Origin: Streptococcus pasteurianus
GTDB taxonomy: Bacteria; Bacillota; Bacilli; Lactobacillales; Streptococcaceae
Length of the DNA: 64,000 bases
Assembly: GCF_004843545.1 (NCBI RefSeq)
Contig: NZ_CP039457.1
Location: 340,501 to 404,500, forward strand
Reading direction: 5' to 3'
Below the pieces are notes generated by a model that saw nothing but the letters and a program-made list of their open reading frames with translations, was not told where the DNA came from and ran no database searches. The stretch's first letter is position 1; each line of letters opens with the position of its first letter. This document shows positions 10,553 through 17,986 of this stretch, one piece after another. The position numbers and the translations under genes were made by a program.

Positions 10553-10555
10553 TTA

Positions 10556-10587
10556 AGCTAAGGAGTTGCCCTTGGCTTTTATTTTTT
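10556..10587 (+). terminator. Terminator after DUF1361 copy 1
   Basis: AGCTAAGG (10556-10563) pairs with CCTTGGCT (10570-10577) with one G-U pair, followed by TTTATTTTTT. Confidence 0.75.
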
Positions 10588-10695
10588 AGTATTTTACCAC
10601 CATGTCTGGTGGTTATGCTCACTTTATTTGTTAGTTTTAAAGGGCTTTTTAAAATCTTTTTTGTTATAATGTCTGTTTAAGGAAAGGAGAAAAAC

Positions 10696-11295
10696 ATGGC
10701 TAAAAAAATTGTTTTTGTTCATCTATTTTTCGGAGGTATTGCTTTTGGCATTTATCATTATCATCTTGAAGGACCAGACCTTGTTTGGAATATGTTTTTA
10801 GCTTTGGTGGCTCTTGATTTTTCACTTGTTTCCTATTATATAAGTAAAAAAGTTGTAAGGGGATTAGGAGCTATTCTGTGGCTATTCTTTTATCCTAATA
10901 CTTTCTATATGTTAACGGATATTGTTCATATGCAATTTACAAGCACAGTATTGTGGAACAAAACGAGTTTGATTTTGTATATGTTATATGTGTCTAGTAT
11001 TTTGTTTGGTGTTCTTTGTGGGATTGAAAGTGTTAAAAATATTGTTCTTACTTTTAAACTAAAAAATTATTATTTACGGTTGCTTTTTATTGGTGTTTTG
11101 TCATTTATTTCAAGTTTTGCTATCCATATCGGGCGTTACGCCCGCTTGAATTCTTGGGATATTTTCACACGTCCAAAAACCGTTATTAGTGAAATTCTAG
11201 ACGTTGTTAGCTGGGATGCTGTTCATTTTGTGTTAGGGTTTACATTTATTCAGATTTTATGTCTGGTATTTCTTGACCGAGAAAATTTCAAATAA
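10696..11295 (+). CDS. DUF1361 membrane protein, copy 2
   Basis: A 199-residue membrane protein with the same plan as copy 1: a short N-terminus, five to six hydrophobic segments, and a FYPNTFYMLTDI motif aligned with FYPYNLNVLFSV of copy 1. It has its own TATAAT (10665-10670) and an AAAGGAG ribosome site, so the pair are separately expressed paralogues rather than an operon. Function is unknown. Confidence 0.7.
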   Translation: MAKKIVFVHLFFGGIAFGIYHYHLEGPDLVWNMFLALVALDFSLVSYYISKKVVRGLGAILWLFFYPNTFYMLTDIVHMQFTSTVLWNKTSLILYMLYVSSILFGVLCGIESVKNIVLTFKLKNYYLRLLFIGVLSFISSFAIHIGRYARLNSWDIFTRPKTVISEILDVVSWDAVHFVLGFTFIQILCLVFLDRENFK

Positions 11296-11335
11296 AGTTA
11301 TTGAAAAATGAACGTTTTTTTGATAGACTATATGA

Positions 11336-11348
11336 GTTGTTCGGAAAT
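11336..11348 (-). promoter_or_regulatory. PurR box upstream of the purine permease
   Basis: On the minus strand the sequence is ATTTCCGAACAAC. This matches the Gram-positive PurBox AWWWCCGAACWWT except for the last base. It lies about 50 bases before the permease start, consistent with purine-responsive control by PurR. Confidence 0.6.
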
Positions 11349-11399
11349 TGTACGAAAAACGATTATTATTAACCCTATCAAAGGAGAAACCATTTTAAA

Positions 11400-12821
11400 A
11401 TGGAAAAGTTTTTTAAACTTAAGGAACATGGTACAGATGTTCGTACAGAAGTAACTGCTGGTTTGACAACTTTCTTTGCAATGTCTTATGTTTTATTTGT
11501 CAACCCTTCAATTCTTTCACAAACTGGTATGCCTACGCAAGGTGTATTCCTTGCTACTATTATAGGAGCTGTTGTTGGTACATTGATGATGGCTTTTTAT
11601 GCAAACCTTCCGTATGCCCAGGCACCTGGTATGGGACTTAATGCTTTTTTTACTTATACAGTTGTCTTTGCATTAGGATATACTTGGCAAGAAGCGCTAG
11701 CGATGGTTTTCATTTGTGGAATTATTTCACTTGTGATTACTCTTACTAAAGTTCGTAAATTGATTATTGAGTCAATTCCTGCAACTTTAAAATCAGCGAT
11801 TTCAGCAGGTATTGGTATTTTCCTTGCTTACGTTGGTATCAAAAATGCTGGTTTCTTGAAATTCTCTGTTGATGCAGGAACATACACAGTATCTGGAACA
11901 GGTGCTGACAAAGGTCTTGCTTCAATTACAGCTAATGCTTCAGCCACTCCAGGTTTGGTTGCTTTTAACACACCTGCTGTTATCCTTGCATTGATTGGTC
12001 TTGCTATTACTATTTTCTTTATTGTTAAAGGTATTCGTGGTGGCGTTATTCTTTCAATTGCTGTAACAACTATTCTTGGTATTTTTATGGGCGTGGTTGA
12101 TCTTGGTTCAATCAACTGGTCAGCGACAAACTTATCAGCTTCTATCAATGATTTGAAAGAAGTGTTTGGTGTTGCTCTTGGAAGTCAAGGTTTGGGGTCG
12201 TTGTTCTCAGATGCCTCACGTATTCCAGGCGTTTTAATGGCAATCCTTGCTTTTGCTTTAACAGATATCTTTGATACAATTGGGACACTTGTTGGTACTG
12301 GTGAGAAGGTTGGTATTGTTGCTACAACTGGTGAAAATAAAGAGTCTCAAGCGCTTGATCGTGCCCTTTATTCTGATCTAGTTGGTACAACATTGGGTGC
12401 GATTGCAGGTACTTCAAATGTAACAACTTACGTTGAATCAGCAGCAGGTATCGGTGCTGGTGGTCGTACTGGTTTGACTGCCCTTGTTGTAGCTGTTCTC
12501 TTTGCTATTTCAAGCTTCTTTAGTCCACTTGTTTCAATCGTTCCTACACAAGCAACAGCACCTATCCTTATCATCGTTGGTGTGATGATGCTTTCAAATC
12601 TTAAAAATGTAAAATGGGATGATTTGAGTGAAGCTATTCCAGCTTTCTTCACATCAATTTTTATGGGATTCAGCTATAGCATTACTTACGGTATCGCAGC
12701 TGGATTTATCACTTACACATTAGTTAAAATTGTGAAAGGTCAAGCTAAAGATGTTCACTTTGTTATGTGGATTTTGGACTTCTTGTTCATTCTTAACTTT
12801 GTTTGCTTGGCAATTTTGTAA
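11400..12821 (+). CDS. NCS2-family purine permease (guanine/hypoxanthine/adenine type)
   Basis: A 473-residue polytopic transporter of the AzgA/PbuG/PbuO branch of nucleobase:cation symporters. The features are EVTAGLTTFFAMSYVLFVNP at the N-terminus, the motif APGMGLNAFFTYTVV, and DIFDTIGTLVGTGEKVG, all typical of this branch. It imports purine bases across the membrane. It is monocistronic, has an AAAGGAG site and a strong terminator, and is preceded by a PurR box. Which base it prefers cannot be read from the sequence. Confidence 0.88.
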   Translation: MEKFFKLKEHGTDVRTEVTAGLTTFFAMSYVLFVNPSILSQTGMPTQGVFLATIIGAVVGTLMMAFYANLPYAQAPGMGLNAFFTYTVVFALGYTWQEALAMVFICGIISLVITLTKVRKLIIESIPATLKSAISAGIGIFLAYVGIKNAGFLKFSVDAGTYTVSGTGADKGLASITANASATPGLVAFNTPAVILALIGLAITIFFIVKGIRGGVILSIAVTTILGIFMGVVDLGSINWSATNLSASINDLKEVFGVALGSQGLGSLFSDASRIPGVLMAILAFALTDIFDTIGTLVGTGEKVGIVATTGENKESQALDRALYSDLVGTTLGAIAGTSNVTTYVESAAGIGAGGRTGLTALVVAVLFAISSFFSPLVSIVPTQATAPILIIVGVMMLSNLKNVKWDDLSEAIPAFFTSIFMGFSYSITYGIAAGFITYTLVKIVKGQAKDVHFVMWILDFLFILNFVCLAIL

Positions 12822-12840
12822 AAGATATAGTTTTAGATGA

Positions 12841-12871
12841 AAGCTGGAGGAGAAATTCCTCCAGCTTTTTT
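12841..12871 (+). terminator. Terminator of the purine permease gene
   Basis: AAGCTGGAGGA (12841-12851) pairs perfectly with TCCTCCAGCTT (12857-12867), followed by T's. Confidence 0.88.
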
Positions 12872-12970
12872 CAATCTTTTTAGGCGGTATTGAGTAGCTG
12901 TTTTAAGGTGCTTGCAAAATTAGAATTTTGAATTTTTATAATAAAAATAGGATAAAAATCGGACGAGACT

Positions 12971-12998
12971 TGGAAGAGCTCCAGTTTTTTGATATAAT
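12971..12998 (+). promoter_or_regulatory. tsaE promoter placing the start site at the start codon
   Basis: TTGGAA (12971-12976), a 16-base spacer and TATAAT (12993-12998). The usual start of transcription, about seven bases later, coincides with the tsaE ATG at 13005. No Shine-Dalgarno sequence precedes the ATG. Confidence 0.6.
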
Positions 12999-13004
12999 AG
13001 TTCC

Positions 13005-13448
13005 ATGTTTTATAGTCACAATGAAGATGAGTTGATTGCTTATGGAAATCGGCTTGGTCAAGAATTACAGGCAGGAGATGTTCTTGTTTTAACAGGAAAT
13101 CTTGGTGCTGGTAAGACAACCTTAACCAAGGGAATCGCTAAAGGACTTGATATTCACCAGATGATTAAGAGTCCAACATACACGATTGTTCGAGAATACG
13201 AAGGAAGTTTACCACTTTATCATTTAGATGTTTATCGTATCGGAAATGATCCGGATTCTATCGATTTAGATGATTTTTTGTATGGTGATGGCGTAACTGT
13301 GATTGAATGGGGGGAGCTTCTTGAGACTGACTTGCTTGGTGATTATCTAGAAGTTGTTATTACGCCGTCAGGAGATGGGCGTGAAATAACACTACATGCT
13401 AATGGTTCACGTAGTCAAGCGCTTTTGGAGGCGATTGAACGTGGCTGA
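13005..13448 (+). CDS. tsaE: tRNA t6A37 biosynthesis ATPase TsaE
   Basis: ATPase partner of TsaB and TsaD in threonylcarbamoylation of A37 in ANN-decoding tRNAs. The 147 residues contain a P-loop GNLGAGKTTLTKG (G31-T38, Lys37) and the family motif SPTYTIVREYEG. It lacks a visible ribosome site and appears leaderless. It overlaps the following acetyltransferase gene by eight bases, and the LCP gene follows, a common streptococcal arrangement. Confidence 0.92.
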   Translation: MFYSHNEDELIAYGNRLGQELQAGDVLVLTGNLGAGKTTLTKGIAKGLDIHQMIKSPTYTIVREYEGSLPLYHLDVYRIGNDPDSIDLDDFLYGDGVTVIEWGELLETDLLGDYLEVVITPSGDGREITLHANGSRSQALLEAIERG

Positions 13449-13953
13449 GCAGGAAGTTATCATTGAGGAAGCGCAGCCTTCAGATGCCAAAGTTTTGATT
13501 GATTTACTCAATCAAGTCAATGCAGAAACAGATTTTATCATTTTAGAGAAAGATTTATCTATTGATGATATGCAGACTTTTTTGCAAATACGTGCAGAAG
13601 TCTTAAATGAAATTTGTTTGGTTGTTAGAGTTGGTTCTGAGCTTGCGGGAGTGCTTAATATTGTTAGCACGAACTCACCACAAACTAATCATATCGGAGA
13701 TGTTTTCATTGCATTGCAAGAAAAATATTGGGGATACGGGCTTGGTTCACTGTTAATGGAAGTTGCTCTTGATTGGGCAGAGCAAACGCCAATGATTCGC
13801 CGTTTGGAGTTAACAGTTCAAGCTAGAAATAGCAGAGCTGTTCACCTTTATGAAAAGTTCGGTTTTAAGATTGAAGCTGCGAAAGAACGTGGCGCAAAAA
13901 CTAAAGATGGAGAATTTCTTGACGTCTACTTGATGAGTAGGTTGATAGACTAA
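13441..13953 (+). CDS. GNAT-family acetyltransferase
   Basis: About 170 residues with a GNAT fold. The acetyl-CoA-binding motif A is near EKYWGYGLGSLLMEVALDWAE, and the end has the typical NSRAVHLYEKFGFKIEAAKERG. The GTG at 13441 is chosen because TTTTGGAGG precedes it by a normal distance; it overlaps the end of tsaE. The substrate is unknown. Its position between tsaE and the LCP gene is conserved among streptococci. Confidence 0.85.
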   Translation: MAEQEVIIEEAQPSDAKVLIDLLNQVNAETDFIILEKDLSIDDMQTFLQIRAEVLNEICLVVRVGSELAGVLNIVSTNSPQTNHIGDVFIALQEKYWGYGLGSLLMEVALDWAEQTPMIRRLELTVQARNSRAVHLYEKFGFKIEAAKERGAKTKDGEFLDVYLMSRLID

Positions 13954-13963
13954 AAGTAAACAA

Positions 13964-15121
13964 ATGAAACTCGGAAAAAAAATTCTGCTAATGATAGCAG
14001 CAATCTTTGTAACAACAATTGTTGCCTTAGGTGTTTATATTACAACAGCTTACAATTTCTCAACAAGTGAGCTTTCAAAAACGTTTAAAGACTACAAGAC
14101 GTCTGATTCTAGTAGTAATGCTATTGAGCAAACAAAACCTATCTCAATTCTTTTAATGGGGGTTGACACAGGCGATTCAGAACGTACATCAACGTGGGAA
14201 GGTAACAGCGATTCTATGATTCTAGTGACTGTTAATCCTGAAACGAAAAAAACAACGATGACTAGTTTGGAGCGTGACGTTTTGGTGACACTTACTGGAC
14301 CAGAAGATAATGATATGAATGGCGTTGAAGCTAAATTGAATGCCGCATATGCTTCTGGTGGTGCGCAAATGGCTATCATGACGGTACAAAGTTTGTTGGA
14401 CATTACTATTGATTACTATGTCCAAATCAACATGCAAGGTTTGGTAGATTTGGTTGATGCCGTTGGTGGTATTACCGTAACCAATAATTTCGATTTTGCC
14501 ATTTCGATTGCAGAAAATGAACCTGAATATACAGCAACTGTTGAACCTGGTACTCACAAGATTAATGGTGAACAAGCTTTGGTTTACGCACGTATGCGTT
14601 ATGATGACCCAGAAGGTGACTATGGACGTCAAAAACGCCAACGTGAAGTCATTCAAAAAGTTTTGCAGAAAATTTTAGCACTTGATAGTGTAAGTTCATA
14701 TAAAAAAATCCTTTCTGCTGTAAGTAGCAATATGCAAACAAATATTGAAATTTCATCTAGCACGATTCCAAGCTTACTTGGCTATACAGATGCTTTGGGT
14801 GATATTAAAACCTACCAACTACAAGGTGAGGATGCGACGATTAATGGTACATCATATCAGATTGTCACATCAGACCATCTGCTTGAAATTCAAAATAATA
14901 TCAAGAAACAACTTGGCTTAGATGAAAGTACAACCTTGCAAACGACAGCTGTTCTCTATGAAAATCTTTATGGTAGTGGAATATCAAGCTCTTATGATAG
15001 TGGCTATGGTGATTATAGTAGTTTTAGCGGCTATGACAGTGGTTACAGTGATTACAATAGTGGTGGTTATAGCGACTATAGCACAGATACTTATTCTGAT
15101 TACAGTGCTTATTCATATTAA
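13964..15121 (+). CDS. LytR-CpsA-Psr (LCP) cell-wall polymer ligase
   Basis: A 385-residue membrane-anchored extracellular enzyme that attaches wall polymers to peptidoglycan. One N-terminal transmembrane helix (about residues 7-29) is followed by the LCP domain. Its polyprenyl-phosphate-binding segments are ILLMGVDTG, GNSDSMILVT, LERDVLV, and MRYDDPEGDYGRQKRQREV. The C-terminal 50 residues are a low-complexity Tyr/Ser/Gly/Asp tail (YSDYSTDTYSDYSAYSY at the very end), unlike the catalytic domain. It resembles BrpA/LytR. A strong terminator follows. Confidence 0.92.
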   Translation: MKLGKKILLMIAAIFVTTIVALGVYITTAYNFSTSELSKTFKDYKTSDSSSNAIEQTKPISILLMGVDTGDSERTSTWEGNSDSMILVTVNPETKKTTMTSLERDVLVTLTGPEDNDMNGVEAKLNAAYASGGAQMAIMTVQSLLDITIDYYVQINMQGLVDLVDAVGGITVTNNFDFAISIAENEPEYTATVEPGTHKINGEQALVYARMRYDDPEGDYGRQKRQREVIQKVLQKILALDSVSSYKKILSAVSSNMQTNIEISSSTIPSLLGYTDALGDIKTYQLQGEDATINGTSYQIVTSDHLLEIQNNIKKQLGLDESTTLQTTAVLYENLYGSGISSSYDSGYGDYSSFSGYDSGYSDYNSGGYSDYSTDTYSDYSAYSY

Positions 15122-15138
15122 GAATATAATTACATAAA

Positions 15139-15180
15139 ACATGGGAGTCGAGGTCCTTTTCTCAACTCCCATGTTTTTTA
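15139..15180 (+). terminator. Terminator of the tsaE-LCP operon
   Basis: ACATGGGAGT (15139-15148) pairs with ACTCCCATGT (15165-15174), followed by T's. Confidence 0.88.
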
Positions 15181-15852
15181 ATAACTAGTGGATGTAAAAT
15201 AACTAACTTATAAATCTTTTGAAAAAGATATTTTAGACTACGCTTGGCAATGTAAAAAATTAATAGTTACAATTAGATGATGTTTACGAATAGAGCAACG
15301 TTACGATTTAATTATTATAGGGGTGAGTGATGTATTTTATGGAAGCAAAGCTGGATTCAAAATAGCGATAATAGAATAAATATTCCTAGAAATAAATTAA
15401 TAAGTGGTTAGATATTATCGAAGTTAATGAAAAAATCGCAAAGAGATAAAATGTAGTTCATCACAAGCACAGTAAAGGAATTCTGAAGACATTAGTTATC
15501 ATCAAATTGTTGGGCTACTTGGTAAAGCTTACAGACAAATAAGAATAAAATCAAATGGTGTTTTATCAGACGATGTTTGACTAAAGGAATTAAAAAAGCT
15601 TGAACTACTTAGCTCCTCGACAATTTTTACTGAATATCGAACTTGCGCTTGAAATTTAGCCTTGATATTCTCTTTTTTTCGGCGCTGTCATTATCCCAAC
15701 AGAAACACAAGAAAGAAGGTTGAATATTTCTGTTGAATTTGTGATGGCACATTCTTCAAAAATTAGAACATACATACTGTCGATAGAGATCTGTATTAGA
15801 AGAGGCAAGCTATGTAACTCAGCTTACCAGAAAAGTTAATTTATATATGCAT
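15181..15852. other. Decayed sequence with no recognisable gene
   Basis: About 670 bases with stops in all frames. Short open stretches (for instance around 15325-15450) look like debris of coding sequence, but I could not assign a family. It lies between a core-gene terminator and the IS982 element, so it is probably remnant accessory DNA. Confidence 0.5.
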
Positions 15853-15861
15853 ATATAAATA

Positions 15862-16851
15862 CCCGTTGTTCTAGCTAATCAGGCGTGAGCTAGAGAATAT
15901 TTTAGACTCAACCCAAAATCATATTGATTAGTTTCAAGCATGAGTGAATAGGTTAGCAGTATCGCTTCTGTTCAAAATTTGAGTGCCTGTAGGCTTTGGC
16001 AACGTGAACGCTCTCTATCCCAAGTTGCTCTAAACTCGAAAACACGGTCTCTATAGGTTTCCTCAAGCGACTGTTTCGGTAATTATCAAACCACGAATGG
16101 TCACTCATATTTTTCTTTAGTTGTGATATGAACTTGATACCATACAGAGATAATTCCGACTTCACTTCTTTATCCACATAGTCCTTATCTCTGTAAATGA
16201 TAGAGAGGGCTCTTTTCAAGCAATTCAAAGATAAACTGGCCATCTGAAATAGAGGCTGGAGTTACTACATAATCTATCGGAAATCCACTATCACTCACAA
16301 GTATTGAAAACTTGATACCGTAGTAGTGCACTTTCTTAGTAGCGTTATAGCCAATATCTGATAGTAGGGTGGGAACGCGTTGGCACAGAGCACACGGAAA
16401 ACTATCAATCAAACCGAAAGAGCAGGTTTGACACAAGTCTAAGACCATAAAATAGCGCATCCGCTGAATGCTTTGAGCAAGATTTGGGAAAATACGGCAA
16501 AAGCGAGAGCGTTCTGGGGAACTGTTTGGGAAGAGATTGTGATGAATGGCACGGTAAATAGCACTCGCAGTTCGGTATCCCTCTTGAACTGCCCAGAGAT
16601 AGCTAGTGATCATAACCACACTAGGTTGTTTTTGTAAATAGATATTTCGTCTATTTCTAACTTCATTAGGGACAAAACGTTGATATAAAGTGATAACTTT
16701 AGTCAAAATTTTTGAAAAAATGACTTGTGTTTGATTGGGATTTACAAGATAATGAACTTGGCTTTGCATATCATCTCCTCATTTCATGGTTGTTTTGAGT
16801 TATGATACGCAAAGTTTTTTAGTTCGGTTAGGATTAACTAGCACAGCGGGA
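15862..16851 (-). mobile_element. IS982-family insertion sequence, inactive, with ends and target duplication
   Basis: About 990 bases. The left end CCCGTTGTTCTAGCTAATC (15862-15880) is the inverted counterpart of the right end, whose reverse complement reads CCCGCTGTGCTAGTTAATC (16832-16850). The two ends differ at three positions. A direct repeat ATATAAATA flanks it at 15853-15861 and 16852-16860. This size, end type and duplication length fit the IS982 family. The transposase inside is frameshifted. Confidence 0.8.
15953..16769 (-). pseudogene. IS982-family transposase, frameshifted
   Basis: Two overlapping frames together cover a full IS982-type transposase. The first (16185-16769) contains MVLDLCQTCSFGLIDSFPC and SDIGYNATKKVHYYGIKFS, and ends in ASISDGQFIFELLEKSPL. 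The second (15953-16243) continues with IYRDKDYVDKEVKSEL and the end RKPIETVFSSLEQLGIESVHV. The frame changes near 16190-16240. The DDE-type residues are thus split over two frames, and the element is unlikely to move by itself. Confidence 0.85.
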
Positions 16852-16887
16852 ATATAAATATAACTTCTAACTAACTTTATCAAATTT

Positions 16888-16912
16888 CAAGTGAGTGACC
16901 AATTTCATTTTG
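16888..16912. repeat. Orphan IS30-like terminal repeat
   Basis: The sequence TGACCAATTTCATTTTGGAA and the following CTTTCA closely resemble the right end of the intact IS30-family element at 44343-45414 (TGGCTAACTTCATTTTAGAA then CTTTCC). No transposase is attached. It is probably the remnant of a related IS30 element that once lay here. Confidence 0.5.
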
Positions 16913-16954
16913 GAACTTTCAGTTATATTCATATAATTAATTTTAATAAGTCTG

Positions 16955-16983
16955 TTGACATCGTTTACAATATTTGATACAAT
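16955..16983 (+). promoter_or_regulatory. Promoter of the beta-glucoside operon
   Basis: TTGACA (16955-16960), a 17-base spacer and TACAAT (16978-16983). The transcript would begin just before the antiterminator/terminator leader. Confidence 0.75.
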
Positions 16984-16996
16984 CTAGTTATTGAAT

Positions 16997-17077
16997 AGGT
17001 TAGTTACTCTTCGAGGCTTGTCCTATCACACAAATTTTAGTTTTTTGTGTGTGATGGCGAGGTCGAAGAGTTTTTTT
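16997..17077 (+). promoter_or_regulatory. RAT antiterminator and overlapping terminator in the beta-glucoside leader
   Basis: A long terminator hairpin is formed by ACTCTTCGA (17006-17014) with TCGAAGAGT (17063-17071) and inner ATCACACAAA with TTTGTGTGTGAT, followed by a T-run. Its 5' arm overlaps a ribonucleic-antiterminator-like sequence at 16998-17026. This has AGG/CCT at the base, CTC/GAG at the tip, and an internal loop with the family's GTTAC. Binding by the downstream-encoded LicT/BglG protein would block the terminator. Confidence 0.8.
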
Positions 17078-17097
17078 GCATTTAAGGAGGTTGCTGT

Positions 17098-17916
17098 ATG
17101 AGGATAGTGAAAAATATTCATAATAATATTTCCCTTTGTTTGGACAGTAAGGGAAATGAAGTAATCGCTTTTGGAAAAGGGATTGGGTTTATGAAACCGC
17201 CTTATGATATTCCAATCAATAGAATTGAAAGAACATTCTATAACGTTAACCCAATGTTTATTGATATGTTATCTCAAATACCGGAAGAAATAATTCAATT
17301 AAGTACAGAAATTATCGATTACGCAAATCAACTTTTAAAGACAGAGTTTAATGAAAATTTAATTTTTACTCTTGCCGATCATATTACGTTTAGTATTCGC
17401 AGATATAAAGAAAATATTCATATAGATTTGCCTTTGAGCTATGAAGTAAAGCATATGTATCCTAATGAAATGCAGATTGGTGAGCATGCTTTAAAACTTA
17501 TCAAACACAGATTGGATATAGATTTGCCAAAACAAGAAGCAGCACTAATCACTTTACATGTTATTGATTATGGACTAGCTACAGTTGAAACAGGTACAAA
17601 AGGAAATCAAAGCAAGATCGAAAAGTGTACTCAGATCGTTGAAGAGTGTATGGGCTTAAAAATTGATAGAGAGGGATTTAATTATTCAAGATTTGTATCT
17701 CATATGTATTACTTATTAGAAAGAGTAATGAACAATAAAGAGATCAAAACCGAAAATAAGAAGATGTTTGATCAATTGATTGATGAATATCCTAAGACAT
17801 ATGAATGTGCAAAGAGAATTTGTGAAGCATTAGATATATTACCGAATGATGAAGAAATGATGTATGTCATTCTTCATGTGAATCGATTGAGTAATCGAGA
17901 AGAAATAGTTGAATAA
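17098..17916 (+). CDS. licT: BglG/LicT-family transcriptional antiterminator
   Basis: A 272-residue RNA-binding antiterminator. The N-terminal CAT domain (residues 1 to about 55, MRIVKNIHNNISLCLDSKGN) binds the RAT hairpin. Two PRD domains follow, with the phospho-accepting His contexts ADHITFSIRRY (PRD1) and ALITLHVIDYG and YVILHVNRLS (PRD2 region). The PTS would control its dimerisation by phosphorylation. It is the first gene of the operon and is preceded by its own RAT/terminator, so it should also control itself. Codon use (AGA, ATA) departs from the core genes. Confidence 0.92.
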   Translation: MRIVKNIHNNISLCLDSKGNEVIAFGKGIGFMKPPYDIPINRIERTFYNVNPMFIDMLSQIPEEIIQLSTEIIDYANQLLKTEFNENLIFTLADHITFSIRRYKENIHIDLPLSYEVKHMYPNEMQIGEHALKLIKHRLDIDLPKQEAALITLHVIDYGLATVETGTKGNQSKIEKCTQIVEECMGLKIDREGFNYSRFVSHMYYLLERVMNNKEIKTENKKMFDQLIDEYPKTYECAKRICEALDILPNDEEMMYVILHVNRLSNREEIVE

Positions 17917-17986
17917 GGTTTTTACGATACATAAAAGCGCGCAATGTATCGAAAAAATATATTAAGAAATTAGGAGGAAGCTTGAA

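Noticed and set aside
10590..10620. Hairpin ACCACC/GGTGGT upstream of the second DUF1361 gene as a riboswitch
   Set aside because: A single short stem near a terminator is not enough to support a ligand-binding RNA.
11296..11399. Purine riboswitch before the permease
   Set aside because: The conserved purine-aptamer core and its terminator are absent; a PurR box explains control better.
15181..15852. Possible small genes in the decayed stretch before IS982
   Set aside because: All frames are broken by stops, none has a ribosome site with a sustained reading frame, and no family motif was found.
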